A stretch of DNA of 64,000 nt. Source: Sindora glabra (lineage: Eukaryota > Streptophyta > Magnoliopsida > Fabales > Fabaceae). Below are positions 12,771 through 26,800 of this stretch, piece by piece. Location of the stretch: contig CM035232.1 of assembly GCA_020226215.1 (NCBI GenBank), positions 60,645,220 to 60,709,219 on the forward strand, given 5' to 3'. The position numbers and the translations under genes are program-made. Position 1 is the stretch's first letter. Each line of letters opens with the position of its first letter. The notes beneath the pieces are model-generated. The model searched no databases and was not told the DNA's origin. It saw only the letters and a program-made list of their open reading frames with translations.

Positions 12771-13831
12771 ACATTTTTCCTAGGCATTTATGTAAATTAT
12801 AGACCATAATTGCATATAAACAAATCATATAGAAAAATAATCAAAAATCATATTCTCAAAGCATTAAATTTAGTAAACACACCATTAATCATATGGTAAA
12901 AACAACATAAATCATTTTTTAAAAAAATCATGAAATTTATAACTAAACAAAATAATTATATTTCAAGAATTAAACATTATAAAATTTGTCATTGCAAATG
13001 AAAACAAAATTACTCATTCTTTTTTCACTAATCTCATATATTTTCATCTTCTTTAACATTAATATGAATATTGTCTGGGGCTAGATGGTCATCTTCCTTA
13101 TCTTTCCTTGCTAATTGAATACACTTACCATGATTTTCAAAAAATTGACTTAGTTTTTATAAGACAAATGGCTCATGCTTGTATATTTCATCATCCACAT
13201 CATTGCTTATGTCATAAAAGTCTCTTGGCTTTGGTGAACAATAACATGAAAAGTTCATTTTCATTGTCAATGTATCTTTTTTTTACTTCCAAATTAAAAA
13301 TTTAAAAGCTAGAGTAATGGTACCTTCAATTACTTCCGTGGGAGCTTTAAGACTTCACTTTCAAAATACCAATAACCTCTCTAAGGATTAGACCCATCAA
13401 GTGGTTGTCATTAAGTCCTTTATACAAAGAAATATCAAAAACATATAAGAGACAAGTAGGTTTGAAATGCTTTAGTAGCACATAATGAAAAAAATTATAG
13501 TTTAATTATTAATTTAGCAACACTATATGATCCTACATCTTAAATGAATAGAGAATAAAGAAACATCTTTCTATTTGTATTATGGTACAAGTCGACTATC
13601 TAAAAATCTATATATAAGCCATCTTTCTATCCTCTTTAAGAACAGCTTCTTAAATAGTTTGAAACCTAATATACGTATGCACTTGATACTCAAAAAGCAA
13701 TTACTAAATAATTAATAAGTAAAGATTCAATAAGTATCTAGCATGAATGCATAATTACCAGTAGTCAAATTAATTAACCACACATGACCTTATAAATAGT
13801 CATCTTTCTATCTATATAAATAGATATTTCT

Positions 13832-15212
13832 AGAATGAGTAGAATTTCTTTAGCCATAAAGACAAGAAGTACCCAATCAGAACAAGAACAAATAGGGCAA
13901 AAATAGCTAGTTTCTAGAAAGCTACAGGGAAGGACAAGGCAATATATCTTAGTAATTCAAAGAGGATTAGGACAAGAAAAACCCAATTCTTCTACACTGG
14001 ACATGCTTCTTATAGCCAAAAGACTAATTATGGATCATGCATGATTACCACCTTGAGGAAGATGATGTAAATGTCCAGTTATAATTGCAATCTAGATCTA
14101 GAAATGTCAAAATAATATGAAATAAATAAAACATTTATGCCTGTGTAGCTAGTGACAGTACAAGTGTAAGTTAGAAATGAATTTGATAAAGAAATTCTAA
14201 TTGTGTGATAGGAAACATTCACAAATAAAAAAAATATTTCCAAGATAAAACTTGGTTAAGAGTTTAATGGTTCTTGATATTGTCTTCAGGTTTTTCCCTC
14301 TTGTCCTAGGTTTTAGGGTGAAGCTACCTTGTTGTTTGGGGTACTTTGTAAAATTTAAAATTTTTCTCTATATTGTATTATTCTTTTTGAAAAAATTTAT
14401 ATCACCCTCCATAAATTAAAGGATTTTCATATGAATTTTTAATAAACTTTATTTTAGATTTCTTAATATTTTTGTCATAACTTTATTCTTAGGAGGTTCA
14501 AACCTAAAATATTATGAGTATATAAGGTTGCCACTTCTACTATTACAAAAAAAAAAACAAATGAATTAAGTAATAGTTTATGCATAATATTAAGTGTAAC
14601 CAATATTTTGCTTTCAAAACAATAATGTCATATGTAATGGCAGCTAATTAACAACATATTTCTTTTCTTTCAAGCAAGAAGAAGGTTGGGTGGTTTGTAG
14701 GGTGTTCAAGAAGATGAACCTCAATAGAGGCAATTTCCTATAAGAAATAAACCAAGAAGATCATCCAACCCTCATAATTATAATAAGCCTTTGTCATCAT
14801 CCCTATTGCCAAAACAATAACACTTGTAGTAAATTCAGTATGATCATCATTACAATGTTGAAAGCTCAATGCACCTACCTCAGTTGTTTAACCCAGAAGC
14901 ACCCATCTCCTCTTTTCCCTTATCACCTAATTTCATGAACATCGCCATGGACCCTGCTCTCAAGTGCTCACAGAACTTACTGAGGCTCACAACAAGCGGT
15001 ACTAATGGCATTGGACTTAGTAATAATCTCATGCAACAACAAGAATATCAGAGGTTCAACAATGGTGATTGCTCATTCTTGGACAAGCTTCTCACCTCAC
15101 ACCACTTCCAGCATCAGGCCATGGAGGAGGAGCACGTGCTAATTCAGAATAGTGTTAGTTGCTTTAGGCACTTCAATTTAGAAATTCCTATTTCAGTACT
15201 TAGGTTATAAGA
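13832..15212 (+). pseudogene. captured NAC transcription factor fragment (exons 2 and 3)
   Basis: NAC proteins are plant-specific DNA-binding regulators. Here 13837-14078 encodes NAC subdomains C-D: NFFSHKDKKYP, RTRTNRA, KATGKDKAIYLSNSKRI, then WIMHDYHLEEDD after a frameshift near 14028. Two TAG stops (13840, 13915) sit where the family has tryptophan. Next is an intron-like gap (14079-14674) ending TTTCTTTCAAG. The third-exon part starts EEGWVVCRVFKK (14678), and the C-terminal region MHLPQLFNPEAPISSF to the stop near 15210 follows in another frame. Subdomains A-B (exon 1) are absent. It lies wholly inside the CACTA element, on the opposite strand to the transposon genes. The retained intron means capture from genomic DNA rather than cDNA. 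The C-terminal motifs suggest the SMB/NST-like group, but that assignment is weak. Confidence 0.85.
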
Positions 15213-16802
15213 ATGACATTATGAAATTCTCTAAGTAAGGGAACAAGATTTGGAAGCATTTCAACTTCCTCTATCACATGTTATAAATGTATGAGGTGGT
15301 TAATTAATTTAATTGCCGGTAATTATGCACTCATGCATAATACTAATTGAACCTTTACTTATTAATTATTCAGTAATTGCTTTTTGAGTATCAAGCGCAC
15401 ACATAAACGGATAGAGAATAAAGAAACATCTTTCTATCTATATTATAGTACAAAGTCGACAATCTAAACATCCATATAAAACATCTTTTATAAGTTGTAA
15501 CTCTTTAGTCACAATTTAGACATTTTTTTGCATATAAATAGCCATGCATTACAAAAATATTCCTGTCTACTAAAGTAGTAGTTAAGGTCACCGTTCCCAA
15601 TTTTGATAATAAATTATATGTGAAAAAATTGATTTGAATTTTAAGAATAGCTCCAACTTATAATAACTAGCATTAAAAGTCACTTATTTGATTTAACATG
15701 TCAAAAGATGCAATCAGGAATGAGAACTAACATTTATGCATCTTAAAAAGACAAGCAATGGATGGTAAAATTAATAATTCTAAGGGTTTGTTAAGAAGAT
15801 TTAATTACAAAATAACCAGTATTAGAAAAGCATTTGGAAAAACTAGAGCATTGGCATTTGCAGTGAACTTAAAAGAGACTTACTATGAGTATTAGTAGAA
15901 ACTGCAAGGATGGCACAAAGAAAGAAAGGGTGGCTGAGGGAAACATTCCTACTTTGGCCAGTTATGGTCCTACATAAGAAGATGCTATATATCTGGAGTT
16001 TATATTTTGTTAACTTTGCCATTGTATATAACTTATCATTTAGGCAGAGCGACACCAATTTTCATAACATCTCATGCCATGGTGCCTAATTTTTGCAGGA
16101 ACACCAGATATAGAGTAGGAATAGAAATAAAAACAATATCTGATGGAAATAAAAACAACAAATGAAATAAGAATAGCTCAAAACCTACTTATCTTCAAGC
16201 CTTGAATATTGAAGGTCAATTTGCAATTCCCGCTCCCAATTACTTCAAAAAACCTACATAGAACATGAACGAAACTATTTCTAAATCGCTAAATAAATGA
16301 ATTTCTATCTACAATAGTGGCAAATCAAAGTTGTTTGGACATCTTTCTCACCTCAACTCAATCGGCAGTAATAAACATAGAATAAAGGTAGCAAATGCTG
16401 AACAAAGACAGTAAACAAAGAATGAAGGCAGCAAACACGAAGTGGAAATCACACTTAGGGTAGAAATCAAACCTTTAGGTAAGCTTTAATTGAGACTAAT
16501 TTTCAATTCAGAGAGAAAGGGGTTTGGTTTGATTTGAGAAATTGGTTTCGTGTGAAGGTGGGTTTCAGTCAATTTGGCTCTATTTTTGCTGAAGACGGTT
16601 CTATTTTGCACTTTCGATTTTTTTCACTGTAGCGCTACTGAGATTTTTTTTAATAATTAGGCAAAAAAAAGGGCAATTCCACCACCAAATGACTAGTAAT
16701 ATAATGGTGCCCAAATGACGCGCTGGTAAGACAGAAGAGTGATGGGGATTTGGACAATTGCCACCATTAAACTGCCACTAACCAGTGCTTTTTCTCATAG
16801 TG
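15213..16802. other. right part of the CACTA element, no gene seen
   Basis: Between the NAC fragment and the right terminus I see no convincing frame. 15413-15455 repeats, nearly word for word, sequence at 13545-13600 inside the same element. The last 200 bases carry the right subterminal sequence with AATTGCCACC and AACTGCCACTAACC. Confidence 0.5.
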
Positions 16803-17689
16803 TAACTAGTATTCATATATTACTATTCAAATAGGAAATTTAATGATCTTGGCATATATTTACTGTAATTCTTCCCTCAAATTTGAGATTCTCTTACAGT
16901 AAAAGAATATATTGTGATGCTCCAAATTTTCTCAAAATTGATTTAATTAAATTTTAAAAAATTATTTGTTTTTTCAAACATTGTAAGGCAAAAAGCGAAG
17001 ATCTCACAAGGCAGTGACGTTCAAATTGAATTGTGGAACAACGCTAGGAACAATTTAGGTAATTCTCTAAAATTTTGAAGGATCTAGAACTTTAGTACAA
17101 TACCTACCTATGATTCCAAACAAAAATAAAAGTTAAAAATAATTATTTTTTATAATTTGATTTGACTAAGCTTAGTTCAAATAAAAAAATAGCCAATATA
17201 GTTTGACTTTTGCAAAATTATCATGATTAGAACTAATTGAGAGACACCAACTTGGTTGACTCAACTAGCTGTGAGGATTAAAATAAGATTATTGTCACTC
17301 TCCTTAGTCACAAGTTCAAATCTCCCTTAACATTAGTTATCCTACCTGGTGAATAGCCCTTCTTTAGAGATTCTCTTATGTTTAGAGACTAGTTAAATTG
17401 CTGCTTTTCTATCTAATAGGATTGGGAAAACACCTCTTCTTCCTACGATTCTCCTTCAGGAAAAACAATAATAAAATGGATGCTTTGGAAAAACTTTGTA
17501 GTTTCAAATAGTAAGTAGTATAGATGCATGAATAAAATTATGGAATAGGCTTCGGTACACCAGGAAGTCAATGGTAGGTAACTGATACCTTAATGCCAAA
17601 TTGTCATAGGATAATAAAGGACAAGAAATAAGGGATATTAGCTCAAATGCAGTTTTACAATTCTTTTGTACATTATGTTATATCGAGGA

Positions 17690-17890
17690 AACAAATATTT
17701 TTTATTGTAATGCCTCTTGCTTTGTATTTTTTCTTTTTCTTGGCAACAAGATAAGCCACATGCTCTAATGCCTCCCTAGCTTTCTTTTTTGCCAAAGTAA
17801 CTTCTTTGACCCACTATTTTTTGTCAATTTGAACTACAACCACCACTTTACTCATCAACGTGGTTGCAATTGGAGCAATAGCAAAAATAA
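17690..17890 (-). pseudogene. unidentified coding-like fragment
   Basis: Minus-strand translation gives a long frame with one stop: APIATTLMSKVVVVVQIDKK, stop, then WVKEVTLAKKKAREALEH and a lysine-rich tail. The alternation of charged and hydrophobic residues looks protein-like rather than random AT-rich sequence, but I do not recognise the family. It may be a fragment of a host gene. Confidence 0.3.
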
Positions 17891-18029
17891 AGCTTTATCA
17901 TACTAACTTATTACATGTAAGCTTCCCCTTTGAACTCCATCACATGAAACTAAAGCTTTATAAAAATAGCAGAATTAGTATCTCACTTATTCTTTCTTAT
18001 CTCTTTCACTCTCTTTCTCTCTGAGTCTT

Positions 18030-18812
18030 GAAATTTCCTCCATTAGCAATATCCCTAAGTTAGTTTCAATCATTGGCCTCATTGGATTCTCCTAATTTAT
18101 TAGGAAACAAACCTACTAGTTTTATTCTAGAATTTAGACAAATTGAAACTCAACTTCGTTGATTTTTCTAAGAATTAACTTTTTTGCGACAATTCCTTCT
18201 AATTTTATAAATATTAGTGGGGACAAAGCCTTTCCCAGAAATAAGGAACTCTACATTGCACAAAATTTAAAATTTCTCATGAATTTTGAATTCAATACTA
18301 CAGATGGACTATGGTCAGAATAAATTTTTTTTCTTTTAGTTGCATTTTTTGCTTTTAATTTATGCAAGCTTCAAGAATGATAAATTAGATGTAAAAACAA
18401 ACTTTCAAGGCCAAAAGGAAATAAATTTAAAATTGAAACTTTAATCTTTTCAGCAAGTTAATATTGATATAGATGAAATAAGCTATTTAGATAAAGATAA
18501 TTTAATCTAAAGTGGTAACATAGGAAAAGTTTACCAAATGGATTTGAGGAAAATTGATGCCCTAGTGGTTGTAAAGCAACTTTGAAAAGGAGACAATGTA
18601 AAAAGTTTGGTGATAGAGATGGATATTTTAGGAAAAATCAAGCATAGAAATATATTCAAACTTTATGCTTGTTTACTTAAAAGAGGATTAAATTTTCTAT
18701 TTTTTAAGTACATGCCAAATGGTGACCTTTATCAAGCTTTTCATAGTCAAATTAAAGGTAGCATATACAAACTAGATTGTGGCCATAATGAAATTCATCA
18801 TTTTTGTTAGGC
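18030..18812 (+). pseudogene. LRR receptor-like kinase pseudogene (CEPR2/HAESA-like, subfamily XI type)
   Basis: Plus-strand translation shows the remains of a leucine-rich-repeat receptor kinase. Near 18210-18280: the LRR C-cap region NISGDKAF followed by NKELYIAQNLK. Near 18330-18360: a hydrophobic stretch, probably the old membrane segment. Then GQKEINLK, SFQQVNIDIDEI, and the kinase N-lobe: GKVYQMDLRK, VVVKQL, KSLVIEMDILGKIKHRNI, FKYMPNGDLYQAF. Stops interrupt several of these; the frame 18607-18810 is open. The kinase catalytic loop and C-lobe are missing. These receptors bind secreted peptides; this copy cannot. Subfamily assignment rests on the EMDILGKIKHRNI and YMPNGDL context. Confidence 0.75.
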
Positions 18813-19292
18813 TATAATGCAATTTTATACCTTTAGGTTACCTATTTCACATGTAAGAGATCAAGAAATTTTGTTCATTGATTTTTGGTGCACTAGTGTA
18901 CTACTATTTTAGTGGTGCACTAAAGTTTATCCCTAAAATTATTTGAAGAAGTGTATACTTTTAACATTTAAACATATTAGGCATTTAATTTTGTAATTGT
19001 TTAATATACATTATTGAAAACTATAACTTGAAAATGTTAATAGAAATATCATAGAAGACCTACTGTGCATTAGATTAATTAAAGTTTTAAAAAAACTTAT
19101 AATATGAGTTAATTTTTTTTTATAAATTTTCCTTGGATATTGATATTGTTTTATTACAAATTATAAGTTATTTAAATATTATAATATAATTCCATGGCTA
19201 AAGTCTAAAAAAATAAAGGAAAAAAACTAAAAGTCATCACCTTATGGCATCAGGTTCCATACATGATGATGGACTCAGTGTAATTGGACAAA

Positions 19293-22200
19293 ATGATTAA
19301 AGTTATTTATTTTATTGAAAAATATTTTTGATAAAAAATACCATTTATATGCATATCAATGAAGGAGTGACATGCCATTTTCATTTGTGATTTAAAAAAA
19401 TAAATATATAAAATCACAATAATAGAAGAAAGCAAATTTCCTTTTTTCCAAAAAGAAATTTGCTTTCTTCAAACTTTTCATATTTAATATTAAACAAATA
19501 AAATATTTTCTCTCATCTAATCATTTTATAACTATGTTTTATGAAAATTATTTTTCATCGAAACAAATAAAACCTAAGTATTTTGGAAATTCTTTTGTCA
19601 TGAGAAAGCAAATAAGCACAATAAGTAAAATTAATGCAATATACAAAGGCATCATTATTATTGTCATTATTACTCTCGTCGATATTATATATAATTTAAT
19701 ACCTAATTTCCATTTGTTTAACAATTCTCTTTTGTGATTATTTAAAATATTGAGAATCAAGTTATGTGATAGGCTTGGCATATACCACAATGGCATTTTG
19801 CATTTTTACTACAACAAAAAATTAAAAGAAACTAAAAGGCAACTATTTAATTGAGATAAGCAAGTACATGGACATAATTAAATGGGCTAAAGAACTAGAA
19901 CATAAATTATACCTTCATCAAACTACTTAATCTCTATTACATTTTAAAAAGGAAAATAATCTAAGGAAACAACTAGAATACCTTCTTAATTGTCGGGAAA
20001 TTTGTTAGACTCAAAAGGTAAGGCAAATATAGTTATAGAATAGGGATCATAACACCATTTCACTTTCTGATTAATAAATGAAGAACCAAAAAGGGAATTA
20101 CCAAAATAAAAAAAAAATGTCTAGAGGAATGGAAGAAGGATGATTAATAAATCAAAAGGCTAGCAAAGGAATATTTTTAGCTTTTTTCTCTAGTCTACAT
20201 CTATCCTAAAGTAGCATTTTTTTCTCCAATATACATCTATCCCAAGAGATAGAGGAAATACCAAAAGATTTACAACTTTAATAGTTACAATCTCAACATA
20301 TGACTAACCTTGACAAATTGCTTAGCATATAGTTATCTATGATTAAAGCTATATGTTTTGCTAGGAAGCATTTTTGCTAAAAAAAAAATCATTTATATGT
20401 ATGTTGATGAAGGAGTGATATATCACTTCTATTTATATTTTTAAAAAAAATACCAAAAGTCATAGTAATAGAAGAAAGCAAATCTCTCTTTTTCAAAGAG
20501 AAATATACATTCTCTAGAATTTTTCATACTTAATATTAAATAAATAAAATAATTTCTCTCATCTTTTCTATCATAACCCAATTCTAATTATAACTGGTGT
20601 AGATCTCATTACTAGTTTTCATAAGTCTTAACAATTTTTTCTCTTTCTATTTAACAAGAGTTTTCAAATTTTATAAGGACTTGAAAATTTATTTTAAATT
20701 TTTTTAAAAAAATGGATAGAATTTTATCTATTTTTGGTTATTTTCTAAAGGTCATACACCCTAAAATATAAAATCTATATTTATTCCCAATACAATAGAT
20801 ATGATGGCATCATATACATACACAATGCTACACAACTTCAAAATACATGCACCGATAAATAATTTAATGCATCTAATACTAAATTAACATCTTTATAATT
20901 CTAATCCAACCCTAAAAGTTTTTGTAGTAAGGCAGACCTAGTTCTCCATAAATGCATCAAGTTCAAATATGCTCACCATAACCGGAAAACATTGAAGATC
21001 TACTAAAGTGAGTTATAAGAACTCAATGAATATATATCTATTAATACTAACCCTTAATTCTATTATATCAAATTGGCATATGCTAATTAAGTTTTTGATT
21101 AGAGAAACAAATATCATCTAAGCTTTCTCAATTTCTATAATATAACAAACCAAGCTGCAAATTGAATGTTCATCTATACATAGTTTAGATTGCATGTTTT
21201 AATTTACAAGTCACAATAATATCAACTACTCTTTGGTACATAATATATCATCATATCATACATAACCCATTCAAGGTGGTTATCATATCCACAAGCAACT
21301 ATTAAGGCTTACTTTCAATCACACCAAGAAATAATTATTCAATCATAACATAGTTTTGATATCATATCATATAACAATCAACTCAAATCAAATTATCAAC
21401 TAGCATTTAGTTAGCTATCAAGTCCATCCACAATTAAATCACTACACATGGCAAGCAATAATATTCAATCATGATCAAGGTTCTAGTATCTCATAATTAC
21501 CTATAAAAAGCAAACATGTGTACATATCTGGGTTTCCAGGTTAATTTCATATCCTTCATAAACTGTTAGTCAGGAATTTTTCATCCTGCTTCTAGATCAT
21601 TGTGCCATTACAATTCAATTCCGAATGTCATTGCTTTAACACCATTCATAATTTCTAACACCTCATAAAGCTTAATTCATAAAGTAGTAAATTCACTAAA
21701 GCTCAATTCTAATTATATTACAAGATCCAATACAAACTCACATAAATAACTATATGTCAATATAGGGCATTCAAAGTAAATATCATTATGCACTCATATG
21801 GTAGCATCTTCATATCCTCTTGCATGGCATAATATCTTTTCATGTTTCGATATAAATCACACTATATTTTCTAGAGTATCCATAACAATATAACTCAATC
21901 ATAACATGAACTATCATAATTCTATCATAACCAAATAATTAGTAACTAACAATAAGACCACCTTACTTTTGTTGCACACTTTAATTACTTAACATTCACC
22001 TTGAGCAGCTAAATGCACTTATGCCATAGAATAAGGTTTACACATGAATATATGTTCATGAATATGAAATTTGTGCTATCACTAAGAAAATATAGTTCAC
22101 AACAATTAAATTTTCTTTTATTAAAATGATAATCTATGGTAAGATATATATTCATATGAACATGTTTGTTTACTTTTAGAAGCTTCAAGGTATCCACATT

Positions 22201-23809
22201 CCTCTATTCACCTTATCTTTCTACTTATAATTGCAAGAATAATTTATAATTATATGAGCATTACTTATTTCCTTTTTAGTTTAATTTCATGTCACGATAT
22301 ACTATGATCGAAACCATTAACTCTTTTATTTTCCTAATATTATCTCATAAGACCAAATTATAGGGTTATATGATAATTTGAAAATAAACTTAGACAAGTA
22401 AAATATTAAAGTTCAAAACTCTAGATGAGCTTATTTAATGCGACATACTCTTCTTAAACCATCGCTCCCTTTGTTTTTCAAAACATCATAAATTCACTTA
22501 AATGACAACTTTCCAATGTAAAGTAGAAAATAATTAAAATGTTAGATTTCAACAATATGAATATATTTTAAATATATTTGTTTAGTAGTCTTGAGCATAA
22601 AAATTATTATTTTACCAATATTATACTAACTATCCAAATAATATAATAAAATAAAATTTTCTAAGTCAAGTTCAAATCTTTTGAAATATGAAGATATAAT
22701 ATTTCACAATTATTTTAATCATAATATTTTAGCAAGTTATACCAGAAAAATTATATTTTTTACAAGTTTCCTTTGATTGTTCAAATTATATAAGAATAGA
22801 GTTTTCTAAATCACTTCAAATCACTAGGGATATTAAGAAACATTATTTCAAAAGTATTACGAGTAAGATAAGTTGTTATTTTATAACATAAAATATCAGT
22901 TCTCAAACATATATCATATTTCCAATACTTTGCAAAAAAAAAAAAGGGGGTATTTTAATCTTCTCTTGAACAATCAATACCAGTAAAATCAATGATATAA
23001 ATAGACCTTAATTATGTTAGTATTTCATAGCATAAAAATTTTATTTTTCAGATATATCATCACTTTTCTTAAAATATACAAAAATGAGTTTTCTTGAAAT
23101 TAAGTATGAAATCATCATAAATATAAAATTTTATGATATAGTTGTTCTCACCGTCATTTGTAGAGATTAACGGCAACGCACTGGTGCTGAATTTGGATCC
23201 AATTGCTAGCAAGGAGACGTTCTCGAGCTGCCCTCTCGGTGGAAGAAATCCAGCACCACATCTATTTTGTGGATGCTCCTTTGTGCCACCATGCAACTGC
23301 TAGCTGAAGAGGAAGCCACGCCAATTGAAGCAATGTGTGACGATGCCAAGATAAGGACCAAAGGAGAGAAGCTATTGTCAGAAGAGAGGAGCCATTAAGC
23401 TCATGCTGTGCTGTTGATTATCCCATTTGACGCTCCCTCTCGCACGAGTCCAACTATGAGATTAAGGCAGCGAGCGGCATCATCGAAGCTGGAGTCCATC
23501 GTAGCTAGTCGAAGGAAGAACGAAGAGGAGTCACAATACAGAAAGACAGAAGAGAGAGAGAGAACCAAATTGGGGTGAGAGGAGGGAGGTCGGTACATAT
23601 ATGAGAGAAAAGAAGGAGGTTCCAAAATAAAATAACAGATACGGTTGCCTTTTTGTTGACATATTGAATGAGTGAGGGAACTGTGTAAAAAAATTCAGAA
23701 AGAAGGGAAATTTCCTAAAAATAAAGAGGGGAAATTCAGAAAGTTTATTTTTATAATACTGATTTTTTTAACCTCTTAACTTAATAATTTTTAACCTTTC
23801 ATCCGTATA

Positions 23810-23848
<39 letters not shown>

Positions 23849-26800
23849 TAACATGATAATTTGAAAATTTTAAATTATTTTAAATTTTCACAATTCTCAA
23901 AATAACTTATCAAATATAAACAATTTATTTCATAAAACTTTGTACTCATGATTACTTAAATTATTTTCAACTTTCACAATTCACAAAAATAATTTATCAA
24001 ATACAAATAAATTACTTCATAAATTCTTATAAAAAATATTTAAATAAGCTTCACATCAATAACGGCCATTTAAAATAAATCTATTTCAAACTTTTAAAAA
24101 TGATTTATCAAATACAAATAACTTATTCCATAAATCCTTGCATTCATACATAATATAATTATTCTTAACTTATGAGAAATTTCTTATAAAATTATTTTAA
24201 TATGATCTTGAATCAATAATTTTCATAAAATAAATATATTTCAAATATTATTATTAATATTATTTTAATATTCCAAAGTCTTTTAAAAGAAAAAAATTTA
24301 AAATCAAATTTTAACCAAATAAATATTAAATAAAAATAAATAATTACAAGCATTAAAAATTTAATTTGGCATATTACATTATCATTTTATAAATATATTT
24401 TATGAAAAATATTTTTTGTTGAAATAAATGGATCCTATGTATTTTAGGAATTACTTTGTCATGAGAAAGCATATAAGCACGATAAATAAAATTAATGTAA
24501 TATACATAAATATCATTATTATTATCATTATTACTACCATCAATATTATATACAATTTAATGCATTATTTTCCATGTGTTTATTAATTCTTTTTTTGTAA
24601 TTATTTAAAATATTGACAATCAAGTTGTGAGATAAGCTTAGCACATACCACAATAGGGTTCTTTTACATTTTTGTTGCAACAAAAATAAAATAAAAACTA
24701 AAAAGTTGTTGTTTAATTAGGATAAACAACTATTTAGATGGATAACTAAATGTGTCAAAGAATTAGAACATGAGTTGTACCTTTATCAGACTACTCAATC
24801 TCTATTATATTTTGAAAAGGAAAATAATTTAAGGCAACAACTGCTATATTTTCTTAATTACTATGAAATTCGTTAAGCTTAAAAGGTAAGGGAAATGTGG
24901 TTGTTGAATAAGGATCATAACATTGCTTCTTTTTGACTCTCTAGTCAATAAATGAATAATTAAGAGGAGAATTGCTAAAATAAAAAAATGGTTCAGAGGA
25001 ATGGAATAAGGATGATTAACAAATCAAGAGGCTAGCAAAGGAATATCTTTAGCATTTTTTCTTTAGTATACATCTATCCCAAAACATGGAGGAAATATCA
25101 TAAGATTTACAATTTCCATAGTTACAGTATTAGCACATAGCCATCTTGAACAAATCACTAATAGAAAAGGAAATTAGACAAGCAATTACCCATTGCCATC
25201 CAGATAAAATGTCGATGCGTGATAGTTTTATAGTAAAGTTTTTTGTAGCATTTTTTAAGTTTAGTTGGATAAGATGTGTAGCACATGATTTAGTCTTTTT
25301 CTAGTAGAGGCTATCTTTTAAAAAGTCTCAATTAAACTTATATTGCTTCTATTCCTAAAGGTGAGAACATTCGTACTTTTGTTAACCTTAAGCTAATAAA
25401 GTTATTTTGCTTTATTGAAATGCATGTATCAAGTGTAGATTGATTTTAAATAATATGTTTTTAGTTTTTAAATTAATGCACTACAAAAAGGAAGAAAAGA
25501 ATCTAGAAAACTCATTAGGTTGTACTCAAATTAGATTTGGATAAGGCTTATGATAGTATATCTTGGAAGTTTATTGCACAAGTTTTAAAAAGGATAGGAT
25601 TCTTTACTCACTAAGTGTAAGTGATTAGTTAGTGTATTTTAAAAGAATCTTATAATGTGTTCATTAATGGCAAGCCTTCAGACATGTTGGCCCTAAAATG
25701 TAGCTTTTACCAAGATGATCCATTATCACATTATTTATTTATTATAACAATCAATATTCTTTTAGCAATGTTTAAGAAAGCAAAAAAGATGGTGCATTCC
25801 AAGGAATTAAGATATCCATGTTAGTACCTATTATTTCTCATTTGTTATATACAAATTGTGTGCTTATCTTTTTCAAGGCTATAAAAGTTAGTTAGGAATT
25901 TTTGAAATAGTTATTGAGATGTTTTGAGATGATGTTTAGATTAAGAATAGACTTTAAAAAGTTAGTGATCGTGTTTAATCCAACAATGCCAAAAATTTTT
26001 AGGAAGATATTAGGAACAAATCTTAGGGTTATAGCTATAAGACATATATTAATAATCCTGAGACAAAAAAATAAATTGGGCAGGAATTACTTAAGAAAAT
26101 GAACAAAAAATTACAAGGATAGAAGGCTAAATTTCAATTTTAGGTAGGAAGGCTTATACAATGTAAAAACATCATATAGACTATTCCTATCTATCAAATG
26201 AGTGTTGTTATATTATCATAGGACATCTTTTCTAAATTGGAATCATTATTAATTAACTTCTAGTGGAATGCAATCTAACAATGAAAGAATTAACACCTAT
26301 TCATAGAGGATAAATTGTATTTACCACTGTCTTAAAGGGATTTAGGTCTTTTTAATTTACAACAATTTAATATAGCCATGTTAGCCAAGCAATTTTGAAG
26401 AAAATGCTAGAATCCTCACATTTTGTTAGCAGAAATGATGATTAGCAAGTATGGTAAAGGAAATGTGGATAATTTAGATACCAAGCATTCAAACTAAACT
26501 TAGAGATGGAACTAGATTGTGAACAATTCTAAAATGATTATGGAGCATTTATTCTAGCAAATGGGAATATCAAGTAACATTAATATTCAAAGAAGATTTT
26601 GATAGTGTATTTCTCAGCCAATACAATAAGGTATTTTAGGGGTTAGTGATTCGATTAACTAAAATAAGAAGATGAAAAAAAGACCTTGTTAGCTGTACAC
26701 TACACCATAGTATAAGTCTCCTAAAACCTTATATCTAAATTAGGGTTTCCTAACTTGTTAACTTAGATTGAGGGCCCTAATAGCATATGTTTAGTTAAAA

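Larger units (their letters stand above)
9418..16802 (-). mobile_element. CACTA (En/Spm) DNA transposon with captured NAC gene
   Basis: The left end reads CACTACAAAAAGAAAGC; the right end, read inward on the minus strand, is CACTATGAGAAAAAGC. Both are flanked by TAA (9415-9417 and 16803-16805), a perfect 3-bp target duplication as expected for CACTA. Length is 7,385 bases. Hairpin-like subterminal repeats follow the left end. Internal transposon genes lie on the minus strand and are decayed; a NAC fragment lies on the plus strand. Termini look mobilisable, but I see no intact TNP2-type transposase, so any movement would need outside help. Confidence 0.88.

Noticed and set aside
18885..18925. 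Inverted repeat GGTGCACTA...TAGTGGTGCAC
   Set aside because: Single short hairpin without a second copy or flanking duplication; too little for a MITE call.
23069..23625. GC-rich minus-strand frames that look like a small gene
   Set aside because: They lie in the leader part of a gypsy LTR; the second copy of the LTR has GC-rich sequence at the same place with different frames.
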